This document shows positions 1 through 10,003 of a stretch of 64,000 nt of DNA, piece by piece (the first letter of the stretch is position 1; the number at the start of each line of letters is the position of its first letter). Where the stretch lies: positions 124,001-188,000 of the forward strand of contig JAIOKI010000004.1 in the NCBI GenBank assembly GCA_028335825.1, written 5' to 3'. The stretch comes from Nosema muscidifuracis. Taxonomy: Eukaryota; Microsporidia; Nosematidae. The notes beneath the pieces were generated by a model. That model worked only from the letters and a program-made list of their open reading frames with translations. It did no database searches and had not been told where the DNA came from. The position numbers were made by a program, and so were the translations under genes.

Positions 1-72
1 TTTTTTGTTAAATTAATTTAAATATTTTTAATTAACTTTATATAAATGAAAATATATCTTAAGATAAAGGCT

Positions 73-1146
73 TTAATAAACAAGCTGTACTAATATAGAA
101 ATAGCTGGCATCCATATATCACATTGACAACTTTTAATTTCAATACATTCATCAACAAGAACACGAACTCTCTGTTTTGCTACACTCTTATCATCTTCAT
201 TTTTCAATATATTTAAAATTTCATTGATTCTTCCTAACAAATCAACTGACAATTCTTCCTTGTTAATTTGCTTGAATATGCTAAATCTACGTACTGCATC
301 TTTGATTTTATTACCAACGATAAGATTATTTTTTTTACTGGCTTGTTCTTTGAGATTTTCAAAAATATTTTCGAATGATTCTGTTAAAGATTTTCTGTCA
401 AATTTTATGTCTTCATTTTTTGAAGGTGTTGGTTGAGATATTATCGTATTATTTGGAGTAGGTGCTCCTTTAAATGAAGGTTTTGGTATTGAAGAAGATT
501 TAAATGTACCATAAGTAGTGGATGGACTCTTTACTTCAACACTTTGTCCGTAAGTAGATACAGGTTTAGCTATAGGTGGATTCACAGATGAAGATTCTGG
601 CTTTGTACTAAAACTTGTTGCACTCTTATTGTAAGGAGCAGAATATAATGGTCTTCCACTTGGCATTGGTTTAGTAGAAAATCCTGTTGGTTTCTCTGGT
701 ACATTAGATTCTTTAGCTAATGTTCTTGGTAAAGGCTTTGTACTAAAACTTGTTACACTTCTGTTACCACCTTTTGAATACAAAGATGATCTAGAAGAAG
801 TACTTGGGGTCTGTAAAACTGGTGGCTTTGTGCTAATTTGTTCAGATTTATTCAATATTTCAGGTATAGGTTTTTTAGCAAAATTAGTTACTGGCGTCTT
901 TATTGATAAATTAGAAATTGGAATTTCTTTTTTATCAATAAACGTTCTTATTATTTTATCTTCAAAGTCAATATCCTTCAATTGCTGATAAATGCCATGA
1001 TTCTTACCAAACCAAAAATATTCATTAAGTAGAGGATTGTCATATTTTAGATTTAATTTCTTAAGGTTAATTATTTCGTTACCATATTTTTTAAAGAAAT
1101 CTTGTACTTCATAAACGGAATTAGGTAAATTTTTACCTTCTTCTCT
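73..1146 (-). CDS. SEC31: Sec31 C-terminal half, in frame after an internal stop
   Basis: This open frame continues the Sec31 reading frame of the adjoining upstream segment, separated from it only by one TAA at 1147-1149. It has no ATG near its beginning, which argues against an independent gene. It reads as a short helical stretch, then a low-complexity Ser/Thr/Pro/Lys linker with repeated FSTKP-like units. It ends in about 100 residues of helical domain with a Trp close to the C terminus (DIWMPAISILVQLVY), as in the C-terminal domain of Sec31. Sec31 forms the outer cage of COPII coats at ER exit sites; the Pro-rich linker normally binds Sec23. With the N-terminal part the whole would be about 857 residues. 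Whether the stop is real, a base-call error, or read through cannot be told from the sequence. Confidence 0.75.
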   Translation of the reverse strand, partial: REEGKNLPNSVYEVQDFFKKYGNEIINLKKLNLKYDNPLLNEYFWFGKNHGIYQQLKDIDFEDKIIRTFIDKKEIPISNLSIKTPVTNFAKKPIPEILNKSEQISTKPPVLQTPSTSSRSSLYSKGGNRSVTSFSTKPLPRTLAKESNVPEKPTGFSTKPMPSGRPLYSAPYNKSATSFSTKPESSSVNPPIAKPVSTYGQSVEVKSPSTTYGTFKSSSIPKPSFKGAPTPNNTIISQPTPSKNEDIKFDRKSLTESFENIFENLKEQASKKNNLIVGNKIKDAVRRFSIFKQINKEELSVDLLGRINEILNILKNEDDKSVAKQRVRVLVDECIEIKSCQCDIWMPAISILVQLVY

Positions 1147-2649
1147 TTAATTGAAATATTTTCTTGGTTCATTTATCAGTAAATTAAGAATTGGTATATT
1201 ATTTTTTTCAATAATTTCTCGAATCTTTTTAAGAACTTCTTCATCTGATAAATCTGAGAAAAGTAATAAACTCACCAAAATTTTCCATTGTCTGGATGAA
1301 ACAAATTCTAATAGGTTATCATAATTCTTAGTAATTAACAAATTCATTAAGAAATACATAGGATCAGTAATTTTTTCTGTACAACTTTTACTTATCATAG
1401 AGTTTATAAAAAATTTCATACTTATTGTTCGATCTTCTTTTTCCAATTCTTTTTTAACATTTTCAATATTATTTTTAATTAAATTTAGTATTAATTTATC
1501 AGATAAATTAAAAAATATTTTTCCTTCTTCTTTTTCTATATCTTCATTTTCTTTTAATAAAAAACTTCCCAATTTTTTTCTAGTATCTTTATTAAAAATA
1601 AAATCTTTTTCTCTGTACAATATATCTAAAATTATTGTCTCGATATTATTTTTCTGTGATATCTTTAATTTATAATTAGATATTTTATTAATTTCTCTAC
1701 CTACTATATAATTATTAATTTGTATATGAGGATTCTCATTTATAAAAGATTTACTAGATTTACAGAATATTTCAGTAGTACCACTATTATATGAACAACA
1801 ATACAAAGGATCTTTTTTACTAAAACTTATATCAAATACATTTTCTACATTAATAGATTCCTTTACACTTAATGTATCTACATCAATATAATCTATCTTG
1901 TTATCACTATAACTTGCTATAGTATCTTCATCAATTATATTAAAATCAATCATTGACGAATCGTGCGAACCAATTTGAGTCATTGAATTAGAGTCGAGTT
2001 TAAAACAAACAAGATGGTTTAAATTAGTTGTAGCTAAAATCGAAGTACTACATTTAGGATTCCATCTAACATTACTAACATTTTTAATATCTTTGTTTTG
2101 TATAGTCATTGCAATATTTTTAGCTCGAATATCTAGCACAAGTATTTTTCCACAATCAGTACCTGCACACAAAATTCTGCTAACTTTATTATTCCACGAT
2201 AAGGATGTTATATTCTCTGATATAGGTATATCACATTTATATTGTTGATCTATTTTATCAAGATTCCAAAATATTATATTACCTTTATCTGATCCAGCTG
2301 CTATAACATTCTTAGATGGGTTGTAATCAATTCCAAGTACTTTATTAGTCAATCCATCAAAACTTTTCAAAAGTTTAAATGAAGAATTTGTATCAGGTTC
2401 GTACAAAGCTAAAGTTCCGTTCGTATGTCCAGTTGCTAATATTTTCATATTATCTTTTTCACACCATGATATTTTACAATACTCACTATCAGTTTGTAAA
2501 GCAGGGTAATGGGTATCTAAACTGTAGTCATATAAACTTAGTTCGGATGTTAGAGTAAATTTCGAATCCAAAATTTTCCCTTTACTTGCTAATGCAAGTA
2601 AAGGTTTTGTTTTTGAAAATGTTGTCAAATAGCTCTTATTAAAAATCAT
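1147..2649 (-). CDS. SEC31: Sec31 N-terminal WD40 propeller (COPII outer coat)
   Basis: 500 residues up to the TAA at 1147-1149. About the first 330 residues are WD40-type blades (for example VLGIDYNPSKNVIAAGSDKGNIIFWNLD and VSNVRWNPKCSTSILATTN), starting with the region where Sec31 compares single cells of the propeller against COPII partners. The last 100 residues are helical, as in the ancestral coatomer element that follows the Sec31 propeller. The start is supported by an ACCCCTTCA-ATG context. The frame stays open for another 358 codons beyond the stop with recognisable Sec31 linker and C-terminal domain, so this is probably only the first part of one gene. Sec31 assignment is firm from architecture plus the downstream domain; single WD proteins alone would be ambiguous. 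Confidence 0.8.
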   Translation of the reverse strand: MIFNKSYLTTFSKTKPLLALASKGKILDSKFTLTSELSLYDYSLDTHYPALQTDSEYCKISWCEKDNMKILATGHTNGTLALYEPDTNSSFKLLKSFDGLTNKVLGIDYNPSKNVIAAGSDKGNIIFWNLDKIDQQYKCDIPISENITSLSWNNKVSRILCAGTDCGKILVLDIRAKNIAMTIQNKDIKNVSNVRWNPKCSTSILATTNLNHLVCFKLDSNSMTQIGSHDSSMIDFNIIDEDTIASYSDNKIDYIDVDTLSVKESINVENVFDISFSKKDPLYCCSYNSGTTEIFCKSSKSFINENPHIQINNYIVGREINKISNYKLKISQKNNIETIILDILYREKDFIFNKDTRKKLGSFLLKENEDIEKEEGKIFFNLSDKLILNLIKNNIENVKKELEKEDRTISMKFFINSMISKSCTEKITDPMYFLMNLLITKNYDNLLEFVSSRQWKILVSLLLFSDLSDEEVLKKIREIIEKNNIPILNLLINEPRKYFN

Positions 2650-2879
2650 TGAAGGGGTAAAGACAAAAAAAATTTAAAGAAATAACAAAAATAAAGAAGT
2701 TTAGTTATTAAAATGTTTGTAAGATAAAAACCTTGAAAATGATGTAATAATTCTAATTAAAAAAATTATAAGAATGTGTATATTTGAATATTATCTAATG
2801 AAAATATAAGGGTACAATTTATCTTAGAATAAATAATATTCAAGTCTTTAAATTAATTAAAATAAAAGTATTATAAAAA

Positions 2880-3200
2880 GGGTCTAATAGTATTGTAAAT
2901 TCAAGTATGTAATACAATAAAAGAAATTTCAAGTATATTTTATAATTAGAGAAAATTATAGTCATGTATTGTAAATTCAAGTATATATTAAAATTAGAGA
3001 AAATTTAATAATCATGTATTAAAATTAGAGAAAATAAAAGTATTTAATACAATAAAAGAAAAAAACCATATTTTATAATTAGAGAAAATAAAACCATATT
3101 TTACAATAAAAAAATAATTTAATAATCATGCATTAAAATAAAAGTATTTAATACAATAAAAGAAAAAAACCATATTTTATAATAAAAGATAATAAAAATT
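2880..3200. repeat. Degenerate AT-rich tandem repeat between SEC31 and a small gene
   Basis: The 667-nt spacer between the Sec31 start and the next gene is filled with shuffled units such as TATTTTATAATTAGAGAAAA, AATAAAAGAAAAAAACCAT and TCATGTATTAAAAT. I see no gene, RNA or start-signal motif in it apart from the CCC motif of the next gene at 3314-3316. Confidence 0.6.
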
Positions 3201-3316
3201 TAACTAATATTATACTTATTTTAATTTTAAGATCTTATAATTAATTTTTTATCAATCTTAAATAATTTAATAAATTTTTAAAAATCAAATTATATTTTCA
3301 CTACATTGAAATACCC

Positions 3317-3574
3317 ATGCATGACGACTTCCAATATTTATTAAATAAAAGATTATCAGAAATAATTAATAAATATAAAGATGTAGATGATAGCTTAGAT
3401 ATGACTATAGATCTTCTTACAGATACTGTGTATGATAACCAGTGTATAAAGGATTATACTAAAGAAGAAAAGACTAAAGAACAAATTATGGAATTTAACA
3501 GAGTGTATTCCCTAAAATTTGAAGTTTGTTGTTTTAATGATTTGTATGATTTATTATTTTTTAAGAATATTTAA
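3317..3574 (+). CDS. Small hypothetical protein, 85 aa
   Basis: Begins at an ATG placed directly after TACCC, the start context seen at most genes here, which supports it as real. The predicted protein is acidic and mostly helical, with a Cys pair near the end (FEVCCFNDLYDLLFF). There is no signal peptide or membrane segment. I do not recognise it. It stands alone between Sec31 and the NCBP1 candidate, with about 550 nt of repeat-rich spacer after it. Confidence 0.6.
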   Translation: MHDDFQYLLNKRLSEIINKYKDVDDSLDMTIDLLTDTVYDNQCIKDYTKEEKTKEQIMEFNRVYSLKFEVCCFNDLYDLLFFKNI

Positions 3575-3754
3575 ATAAAAATGTGCATAAATTATAAGAA
3601 AATAAAAAATTGATTTTTAGAAGTTCAAATTTTAATGTTAGTAGATTGGTTTTTAAGATATAAATAATCATTTTTTTATATCTTATAACCTTCAAAAAGA
3701 CTTTATATTATATGAAAAGAAATAATTATTTAAATATTAACAACTTTATAATCT

Positions 3755-3970
3755 CATAAAATGTACTTGAATAATATTCATTTAATGAGAATGTAATAGA
3801 ATAATATTTAACTTAAATAATATTCATCTAATGAGAATGTAATAGAATATTCATCTAATAAGAATTAATTTCAATCATTTATTTAATGAGAATTAATTTC
3901 AATCATTCATTTAATAAGAATTAATTTTAATCATTTATTTAATGAGAATTAATTTCAATCACTTTTAAAA
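3755..3970. repeat. Tandem repeat of about 30 nt units
   Basis: Four to five imperfect copies of a unit built on ATTTAATGAGAATTAATTTC followed by AATC, preceded by two longer copies of an ATAATATTCATCTAATGAGAA variant. It occupies most of the 553-nt spacer 3575-4127, which otherwise holds nothing I can recognise. Confidence 0.65.
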
Positions 3971-4127
3971 TAAGAATATTTAAAGGGTCACTTTTATATT
4001 ATTGAAATTTAATATATAATTTACTTCTCTAAACTTATTTACTAATATTTTATACATGAAAGATCACAATATTTAATTAAGATTATCCCTAAACATAGAA
4101 ATTTTAAAATATTATTCTACCCTAAAA

Positions 4128-5345
4128 ATGATAAATCTATTCAGAATAACTTCAGTAAATTTTGAAGATCAACTTAAGGAATGTAATAGATCTCTTAATG
4201 ATAACAAACAAGAATTTCTTGATACACTTAGAGATATTATAAAATATGCACCTCAGAAATCACAAATAATAAGTAATTTTCTTATATTACTGCTTAAAGA
4301 TAATCAAGATCTCAAATCTGATATTGTAAATTTAATATCAAATATTTTATTATCATCTGATACTGAATCAATAATATCAACATTAATTTATTGTAAATCT
4401 CTTAATTATAAAATATCATATTTTCCTAAATTAAAAATAATAGAAAATGAATATTTTAGAGATGAAGAAATTAATTTAGTAAATGAAATAGAAATTAATG
4501 AATATCTTAATAATCTTGAAGTATTTATTGAGAAAATTAAATCCAGTAATGATTCATATTTTGATTTAGATGAGATATTATTATTTAAGATAGTACAGAT
4601 TATTAAGAATTATCAATTTGATATTAATGAATGTTTAGAAGAGTTAAACAAATTATGTATTAATAATGAAGAATTTATTGGTATTTTATATTTACAAGAT
4701 AAAATAGATATATTTTATTTAATAATTATATTATTAAGATCTCTTAATGATGATAAATCAGTAAAGAATTTATTTCGTATTTTTGACAAGATGAATAAGA
4801 AATTTAGAAATTTATTAATATCCCTAATTTATGAATATTTTTTAAACAGAAGAATTTATAAATATAATCAAGATATTAAATTTTTATTTGATACCAAAGA
4901 AGAAATACAAGAACTTAAGAAATATATTGATGAAGATACAATAAAAGAAATGAAAAAATATTTAAGTTTACAAAGTTTAGAATATTTTGTTCCTGAGTAT
5001 AAAAATATTTATGAGATAAATCCAATAGATTTAATTAAAAAAGAAGATTTTGATAAATTTATATTAGAGAATAGTAAAAAAGAAGATGAATTTATTATAA
5101 ATGATGAATATTTCAATTATAAAAAAGAATTATTTACAAATTTTTGTAAACTTGGATCACCAAGTATATCACATTTTCTTACTTATCTTGAGATTTATAA
5201 AGAATATTTTAAGATGACTGATATTGAACAAAATATGTTTATTGAAATATTTAATAACATGTATAATTCTAGAGATAGTTTTAAAAGAATTGTATTAGAA
5301 AAGATGGTAAGATTTAAATTTATAAAAAAAGAATTCATTAAATAA
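4128..5345 (+). CDS. NCBP1: Nuclear cap-binding protein NCBP1/CBP80 candidate
   Basis: A 405-residue all-helical protein. The best clue is near the C terminus: FCKLGSPSISHFLTYLEIYKEYF followed by a stretch ending RIVLEKMVRFKFIKKEF. This resembles the third MIF4G-like domain of CBP80, where a SxSHxxxxLxxY motif is followed about 30 residues later by a VLVDKMxRxQI motif. CBP80 is the large subunit of the nuclear cap-binding complex, which holds the m7G cap of new transcripts and links capping to splicing and export. At 405 residues it is half the yeast length, in line with microsporidian shortening. The start follows CTACCCTAAAA-ATG. The rest is too diverged to confirm by eye, so other HEAT-like proteins remain possible. 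Confidence 0.5.
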   Translation: MINLFRITSVNFEDQLKECNRSLNDNKQEFLDTLRDIIKYAPQKSQIISNFLILLLKDNQDLKSDIVNLISNILLSSDTESIISTLIYCKSLNYKISYFPKLKIIENEYFRDEEINLVNEIEINEYLNNLEVFIEKIKSSNDSYFDLDEILLFKIVQIIKNYQFDINECLEELNKLCINNEEFIGILYLQDKIDIFYLIIILLRSLNDDKSVKNLFRIFDKMNKKFRNLLISLIYEYFLNRRIYKYNQDIKFLFDTKEEIQELKKYIDEDTIKEMKKYLSLQSLEYFVPEYKNIYEINPIDLIKKEDFDKFILENSKKEDEFIINDEYFNYKKELFTNFCKLGSPSISHFLTYLEIYKEYFKMTDIEQNMFIEIFNNMYNSRDSFKRIVLEKMVRFKFIKKEFIK

Positions 5346-5563
5346 ATTGTCTGATTAAATATGTCTTTTTATTTTTACTTTGTACTATGATACTTTATTT
5401 TTATTAGATTTATATGATATTTTACTTAGTACTATATTATACTTTATTTTTATCAGTCCTATATGATATTTAATCTTCTTATTAACATACTATAGTTATC
5501 ATTATATTTTACTGATTATTCTAAAAACTTTTAATTTTTTTTTTTAAAATTTTTTACCCTCAT

Positions 5564-5995
5564 ATGGCTGTACCCGAAAAGAAATCTTTTAGAAAATTTT
5601 CATACAGAGGTATTGATTTTGAAATAATCAAAGACATGAAATTTAGTGAATTTGCTGAACTTTTACCAAGTAGATTACGTCGTAGAGTAAAGAGAGGATT
5701 ATCAAGTAGAGAAGTAGAACTTATTAAAGAATGTATAGCTTCAAAAGAAGCAATAACAAATGCACATGAGAAGCCTGAAATAGTAAAGACTCATGCTAGA
5801 TCTGCTATTATTTGGCCATGTATGGTAGGAAGTATTGTAGGTATTCATGTTGGTAATGGATATCTTCCAGTAGAAATAAGACCAGAAATGTTAGGATGTT
5901 TATTATCTGACTTTGCACCTACACGTATACATCCTAAACATGGTAAACCTGGTATTGCTGATCATGTTGGATCAAAATTCGTACCTCTTAAATAA
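5564..5995 (+). CDS. RPS15: 40S ribosomal protein S15 (uS19)
   Basis: 143 residues matching eukaryotic uS19 along the whole length: [58 protein letters not shown], and the diagnostic tail [27 protein letters not shown]. uS19 sits in the head of the small subunit near the A-site tRNA and uS13 (RPS18 is also encoded in this window). The start follows TACCCTCAT-ATG. The length is normal for the family, so ribosomal proteins have not been shortened like many other genes here. No intron is visible. Confidence 0.97.
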   Translation: MAVPEKKSFRKFSYRGIDFEIIKDMKFSEFAELLPSRLRRRVKRGLSSREVELIKECIASKEAITNAHEKPEIVKTHARSAIIWPCMVGSIVGIHVGNGYLPVEIRPEMLGCLLSDFAPTRIHPKHGKPGIADHVGSKFVPLK

Positions 5996-5999
5996 ATAG

Positions 6000-6230
6000 G
6001 TTAATTTAATTTATATATAAGATTTTATATTATTTTATAATAATATATAATGTTATTTTATATTAATTTATAATACTACTTTATATTAATATATAAGACT
6101 TTATTTTATAATAATTTATAAACTATTTTTAATTTATAATAATATATAAACTATTTTTATATAATACTTTATTTTATAAACTATTTTTTATATAATATTT
6201 AATATATAATACTTTATTTATAAGACTTTA
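6000..6230. repeat. AT-rich degenerate repeat downstream of RPS15
   Basis: Repeats of variants of TTATAATAATATATAAACT and ACTTTATTTTATA fill the space between RPS15 and the small reverse-strand reading frame. No other feature is seen. Confidence 0.55.
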
Positions 6231-6236
6231 TTCATA

Positions 6237-6347
6237 CTAAAAAAATCCTTCAAAATCTTTAGTCTTTTTGTCAGTAGATGGAGATTCTTCTTTTGTATCA
6301 GATGCTAGAGTTAGTAAAAATAAAGAGAGAATTCTAATGTAGAGCAT
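6237..6347 (-). CDS. Possible secreted micro-protein, 36 aa
   Basis: A 36-codon frame from ATG at 6347-6345 to TAG at 6239-6237. The first 16 residues (MLYIRILSLFLLTLAS) form a good signal peptide. The remaining 20 are polar and acidic/lysine-rich, ending DFEGFF. Base composition here is clearly less AT-rich than the surrounding spacer, which is why it stands out. It lacks the CCC start motif, so transcription is unproven. If real it would be a very small secreted or ER-lumenal peptide. No relative is recognised. Confidence 0.45.
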   Translation of the reverse strand: MLYIRILSLFLLTLASDTKEESPSTDKKTKDFEGFF

Positions 6348-7316
6348 ATTTTAAAAATAATTTCTAAATTTATATTTATTAATAACCAATCATTTTTGAA
6401 TGATCATATATTAATAAATTAAAAATGTTTTTTTAATAATATAATATATTGATAAAAAATAGGGGGTATGATAAGATAATAAGATGATATTTGATTAATA
6501 ATTAATGTTAATATTTGATTATTATTTAATTATAATATTTTATAATAAGATGATATTTGATTGAATATTTTATTATAATAGTATTATATAATTATAATAG
6601 TATTATTTTAATAATTATAGTATTATTTTATAATAAGATAATATTTGATTATATTATATGATATTTATCTAATTATATTATATGATAAGATAATATCTAC
6701 CCCTTTTTAATTAAATATTCAGTAATATATAATATATTACAATTTATAGTCATTACTGAATATGTTAAAAGTAATTAAAGTTGATATATATTTTTGATAA
6801 TTGTTGATAGAGTTATGTCTTTGATAGATTAAAACTATATTTAAGATCAATTATTTATTAAAATAAATGACAGTTAGAAATTAATTTATTTTTAATTAAA
6901 TAAGACATAAAAAATATTCTACCTTTTTTATTTACTAATATATCTATTAGTAAATAAATATTGAATTTTTAATTTAAAATAAATGGTTTCTTTTTTCATT
7001 ATGTATATAATATTGTAAAAAAGAAACTAATCATTAAAATTGATTTATTGATATTCTTTATTAAAATAATAAACTTAGTAAATTATTATATAAAAGGAAA
7101 TATTTATATGATACTAGTTAATTGTAATATCTATAAATGTAAAGAATTAATCTTTCAACTGAATGATAATAGAAATTATTAATAAATGTTACATAAAAGT
7201 CACATAGAAATTATTAATAAAAGTTATATAAAAATTACATAAAAGTCACATAAAAATTACTAATAAATGTTATATAAAAGTCACATAAAATTATTTTAAA
7301 AAAAATTCAATCCTTT
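6348..7316. other. Gene-free AT-rich spacer with degenerate repeats
   Basis: About 970 nt with no supported gene. It contains runs of GATATTTGATTA/TATTATTTTATAATAAG variants (about 6470-6700) and copies of ACATAAAAATTACTAATAAA/TTATATAAAAGTC (about 7185-7290). Two CCC motifs (near 6465 on the minus strand and 6700 on the plus strand) are not followed by an ATG within the usual distance. Confidence 0.5.
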
Positions 7317-8540
7317 TTATTCGTAAATTATCTTTAAATTCTCAACTTCAAGTATTTTCTTAATCTCAAAATCTTCTTTAACTTCTTCTTCTTCTACTCT
7401 TAATTCTTCTACTTTTACATCCAAATATATTTCATTAGTTGTATAAAATACTTCAATAGGAAATATATCATTTACATCATTACATTTACACTGGAAATCT
7501 AAAGTATCTGATTCTCCTTTCTTTACTTTTCCTATATTCCATTCAATTAAACTTCCTGTTTCTTTAACTCCTTCAACAAGTACATCTAACATATTCTTTT
7601 TAGGAATATTTATTATAAGATCTTCTAAATCTTCATCAGCTACAAATTCAAAACTTATTTGATAAGTACCAAGTTTAACTTCACTTGGCCAGAATGTAAA
7701 ACTTATAGGTAGATTTTTAAGATCAGTATCTTTCCATTTCATTAGAGCTATATTCTTATTAAGACTAAAATCTTTATTACTTCTTATAAGTCCATTTAAA
7801 GAAGATTCTTTATCAAGTTTAGGACTAAATTTACATTTCATAATATCTCCTGATAATTTAATTTCTATATTCTTATATTTTTCATTCTTAATATTTATAT
7901 TCATTTCTCCATTAATTTCTAAACTCTTTACATTATTTTCTATATCAATTTCACATTTAAGTCTTTCTTTAAGTAAAACAAATACTCCATTTTGAGAAGT
8001 CTCAAATCTTTTTCGTTTTTCTATAACTTTATTTTCTTGAATAGGTATATTTTTAGCATTCTCTACTTTAATTACATTTGATTCTTTAATTAAAGGTTTA
8101 GTATATTTTAATTCTTTTTGTTTCTTCTTCATTTCACTTTCTTTATTTTTCATCATCATTTTATAAATCTTTTCTTCTTGACTTTCCATATTTTTAATTA
8201 AACTTAAGTTAGGATACAATATATTATCACCATATAATATATTATCTATAGTAACTAACTGATCTACTGTATCATGTGTACTATTACTAACTAAAAAATT
8301 AAGTAATTTTCTTCCTTTTATTTCTTTAAATAAAAGAGAAGTTATTAAAACATAATAATTATCATTAGTAAATGTATATATATATTTATAAAGACTCTTT
8401 TCTAATACACCTTCTTTTTTAGAAACACTATTTATAAAATCCAAAAGAAGATGTTCTATTTTTGTAATACTTAATAGATCATTTAACCTGGATGTGATTT
8501 GATTAGTACGTATGTTTGTAATAAAAGCACCTATAATCAT
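7317..8540 (-). CDS. RET2: Coatomer delta subunit (delta-COP, Ret2/ARCN1)
   Basis: 407 residues. Residues 1-130 fit a longin-type N-terminal domain, 135-165 is a charged coiled-coil-like linker (KNKESEMKKKQKELKY), and 195-400 is a mu-homology domain. That domain has FVLLKERLKCEIDIENNVKSLEINGEM, then LALMKW-like and LPISFTFWPSE; the last is diagnostic, since delta-COP has LPLxxxxWPSE at this point. Delta-COP is part of the COPI F-subcomplex that coats retrograde Golgi-to-ER vesicles. The yeast protein is 546 residues, so loops and the linker are trimmed. The start follows ACCCCTTTA-ATG. With Sec31 (COPII) it gives one component of each early secretory coat in this window. Confidence 0.9.
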   Translation of the reverse strand: MIIGAFITNIRTNQITSRLNDLLSITKIEHLLLDFINSVSKKEGVLEKSLYKYIYTFTNDNYYVLITSLLFKEIKGRKLLNFLVSNSTHDTVDQLVTIDNILYGDNILYPNLSLIKNMESQEEKIYKMMMKNKESEMKKKQKELKYTKPLIKESNVIKVENAKNIPIQENKVIEKRKRFETSQNGVFVLLKERLKCEIDIENNVKSLEINGEMNINIKNEKYKNIEIKLSGDIMKCKFSPKLDKESSLNGLIRSNKDFSLNKNIALMKWKDTDLKNLPISFTFWPSEVKLGTYQISFEFVADEDLEDLIINIPKKNMLDVLVEGVKETGSLIEWNIGKVKKGESDTLDFQCKCNDVNDIFPIEVFYTTNEIYLDVKVEELRVEEEEVKEDFEIKKILEVENLKIIYE

Positions 8541-8569
8541 TAAAGGGGTAAAAAAATATTCAATTAAGG

Positions 8570-8885
8570 AAATCTAAATAATAAATTATTCTTATAAGGA
8601 ATATAAATAAATTATTCTATAAGATTATTCTAAGAAATATAAATAAATTATTCTATGAGATTATTTAAGAAATATAACTAATAAACTATTCTATAAGATT
8701 ATTTAAGAAATATAACTAAATTATTATATAAAATTATTTTAAAAAATATAAATAAATTATTCTATAAGAATATTTAAGAAATATAACTAATTAACTATTC
8801 TATAAGATTATTTAAGAAATATAACTAATAAATTATTCTTACTACAAATGTTTTAAAAATATAAATTATTCTATAAGATTATTTT
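8570..8885. repeat. Tandem repeat of about 35-40 nt
   Basis: Six or more imperfect copies of AAATTATTCTATAAGATTAT followed by TTAAGAAATATAACTA fill nearly all of the 366-nt spacer between the divergently arranged delta-COP and RPB6 genes. Promoter elements must lie within or beside the repeats. Confidence 0.75.
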
Positions 8886-8906
8886 AAAAATCTTATTTTT
8901 CTACCC

Positions 8907-9182
8907 ATGGATGATGCAATGGAAATAATTGAAGAAGTAAAAGTTGTAGATAAACGTGTTACTATGCCTAGGATGACTAAATATGAAAGAGCTCATATAT
9001 TGGGTGTACGTGCTTCTCAGTTAAATGCTGGTGCACCTCCATTTGTTGATATAGAAGATGAGACTGATAGTTTGAAGATTGCTAGAAAAGAACTTGATGA
9101 ACGTAAAATTCCTTTTATAATTAGAAGGAAGTTTCCTGATGGATCTTTTGAAGATTGGCCTATCAATGAACTTGAGTTATAG
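8907..9182 (+). CDS. RPB6: RNA polymerase subunit RPABC2/Rpb6
   Basis: 91 residues matching the conserved core of Rpb6, shared by RNA polymerases I, II and [27 protein letters not shown] is followed by [38 protein letters not shown], nearly colinear with yeast Rpb6 and bacterial omega-like regions. The acidic N-terminal tail seen in other eukaryotes is reduced to about 15 residues. Rpb6 sits at the base of the clamp and stabilises assembly of the largest subunit. The start is directly after TACCC. Confidence 0.95.
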   Translation: MDDAMEIIEEVKVVDKRVTMPRMTKYERAHILGVRASQLNAGAPPFVDIEDETDSLKIARKELDERKIPFIIRRKFPDGSFEDWPINELEL

Positions 9183-9189
9183 AAATTTA

Positions 9190-9370
9190 AATATATAAAT
9201 TAAATATTTTACTTCCATATTGAAATATATAAATCAAATATTTTACATCCATATTAAATATGTGAATTAAATATTTTACATCCATATTAAATATGTAAAA
9301 ATTAAATATTTTACTTCCATATTGAAATATATAAATTAAATATTTTACTTCCATATTTAAATATATATAA
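9190..9370. repeat. Tandem repeat downstream of RPB6
   Basis: Five copies of a roughly 35-nt unit containing AAATATTTTACTTCCATATT and then GAAATATATAAATT. It lies between RPB6 and the converging V-ATPase subunit gene. Confidence 0.75.
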
Positions 9371-9441
9371 TTTATGCTAAATAAATTTTATTTATATTTT
9401 TTTTATTTATGCAGATACAAACAAACTGTAAAATAAAATAT

Positions 9442-9648
9442 TTATAATTCTTTATTTTTTATGTAAGATGGTCTGTATTGTGCCATGTATATACAAGCCC
9501 ATGATATATAAGTAAACCATATTGCTCCAATTATTCCTATTCTTATTTCTTCTTTGTATTTTATTTGATTATTTCTAGTAAGAAGAAGTATCCCAGTAGT
9601 TGTAATAATCATGAGAAGAAGTGTTAAAATAAGTACACTAAAAATCAT
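9442..9648 (-). CDS. VMA9: V-ATPase V0 subunit e candidate (Vma9)
   Basis: 68 residues with two membrane segments (about 1-24 and 36-56) and a short charged tail. The second segment runs AIWFTYISWACIYMAQYRP, resembling the end of V0 subunit e, where a Trp-rich helix is followed by AQLxP. Length and topology also fit (yeast Vma9 is 73 residues). Subunit e is part of the proton channel sector of the vacuolar ATPase. The start follows ACCCCTAA-ATG, which supports a real gene. The assignment rests on a small hydrophobic protein, so it is moderate. Confidence 0.55.
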   Translation of the reverse strand: MIFSVLILTLLLMIITTTGILLLTRNNQIKYKEEIRIGIIGAIWFTYISWACIYMAQYRPSYIKNKEL

Positions 9649-9669
9649 TTAGGGGTAAAAAAAATATAT

Positions 9670-9985
9670 TTCAGATTATGTTTATAAGAATATTATATTT
9701 ATAAGAATATTATTGAACTAAGTATATTTCTTATATAATTTTTATATAAGCTAATCTTCTTATACAATTTTTATATAACTTAATCTTCTTATGTATTTCT
9801 TATATGATTTTTATATAAGTTAAATTTTCTATATAATTTTTATATAAGTTAATCTTCTTATATGATTTTTATATAATGTAATCTTCTTATATAATTTCTT
9901 ATATATTTATTATATAACTTAATCTTCTTATATGATTTTTGTATAACTTAATCTTCTTATGTATTTATTATATAATGTAATTTAT
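9670..9985. repeat. Tandem repeat of about 33 nt
   Basis: About eight imperfect copies of TTATATAATTTTTATATAAG plus TTAATCTTC variants between the V-ATPase subunit start and the end of the Utp18-like gene. It fills the whole 355-nt spacer. Confidence 0.75.
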
Positions 9986-10003
9986 AGACCTATTAAAATT
10001 AAC

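Noticed and set aside
1100-1200. An intron removing the TAA in SEC31
   Set aside because: No GTAAGT-like donor and TAATTTAG-like acceptor pair flanks the stop; sequence on both sides reads as continuous coding DNA.
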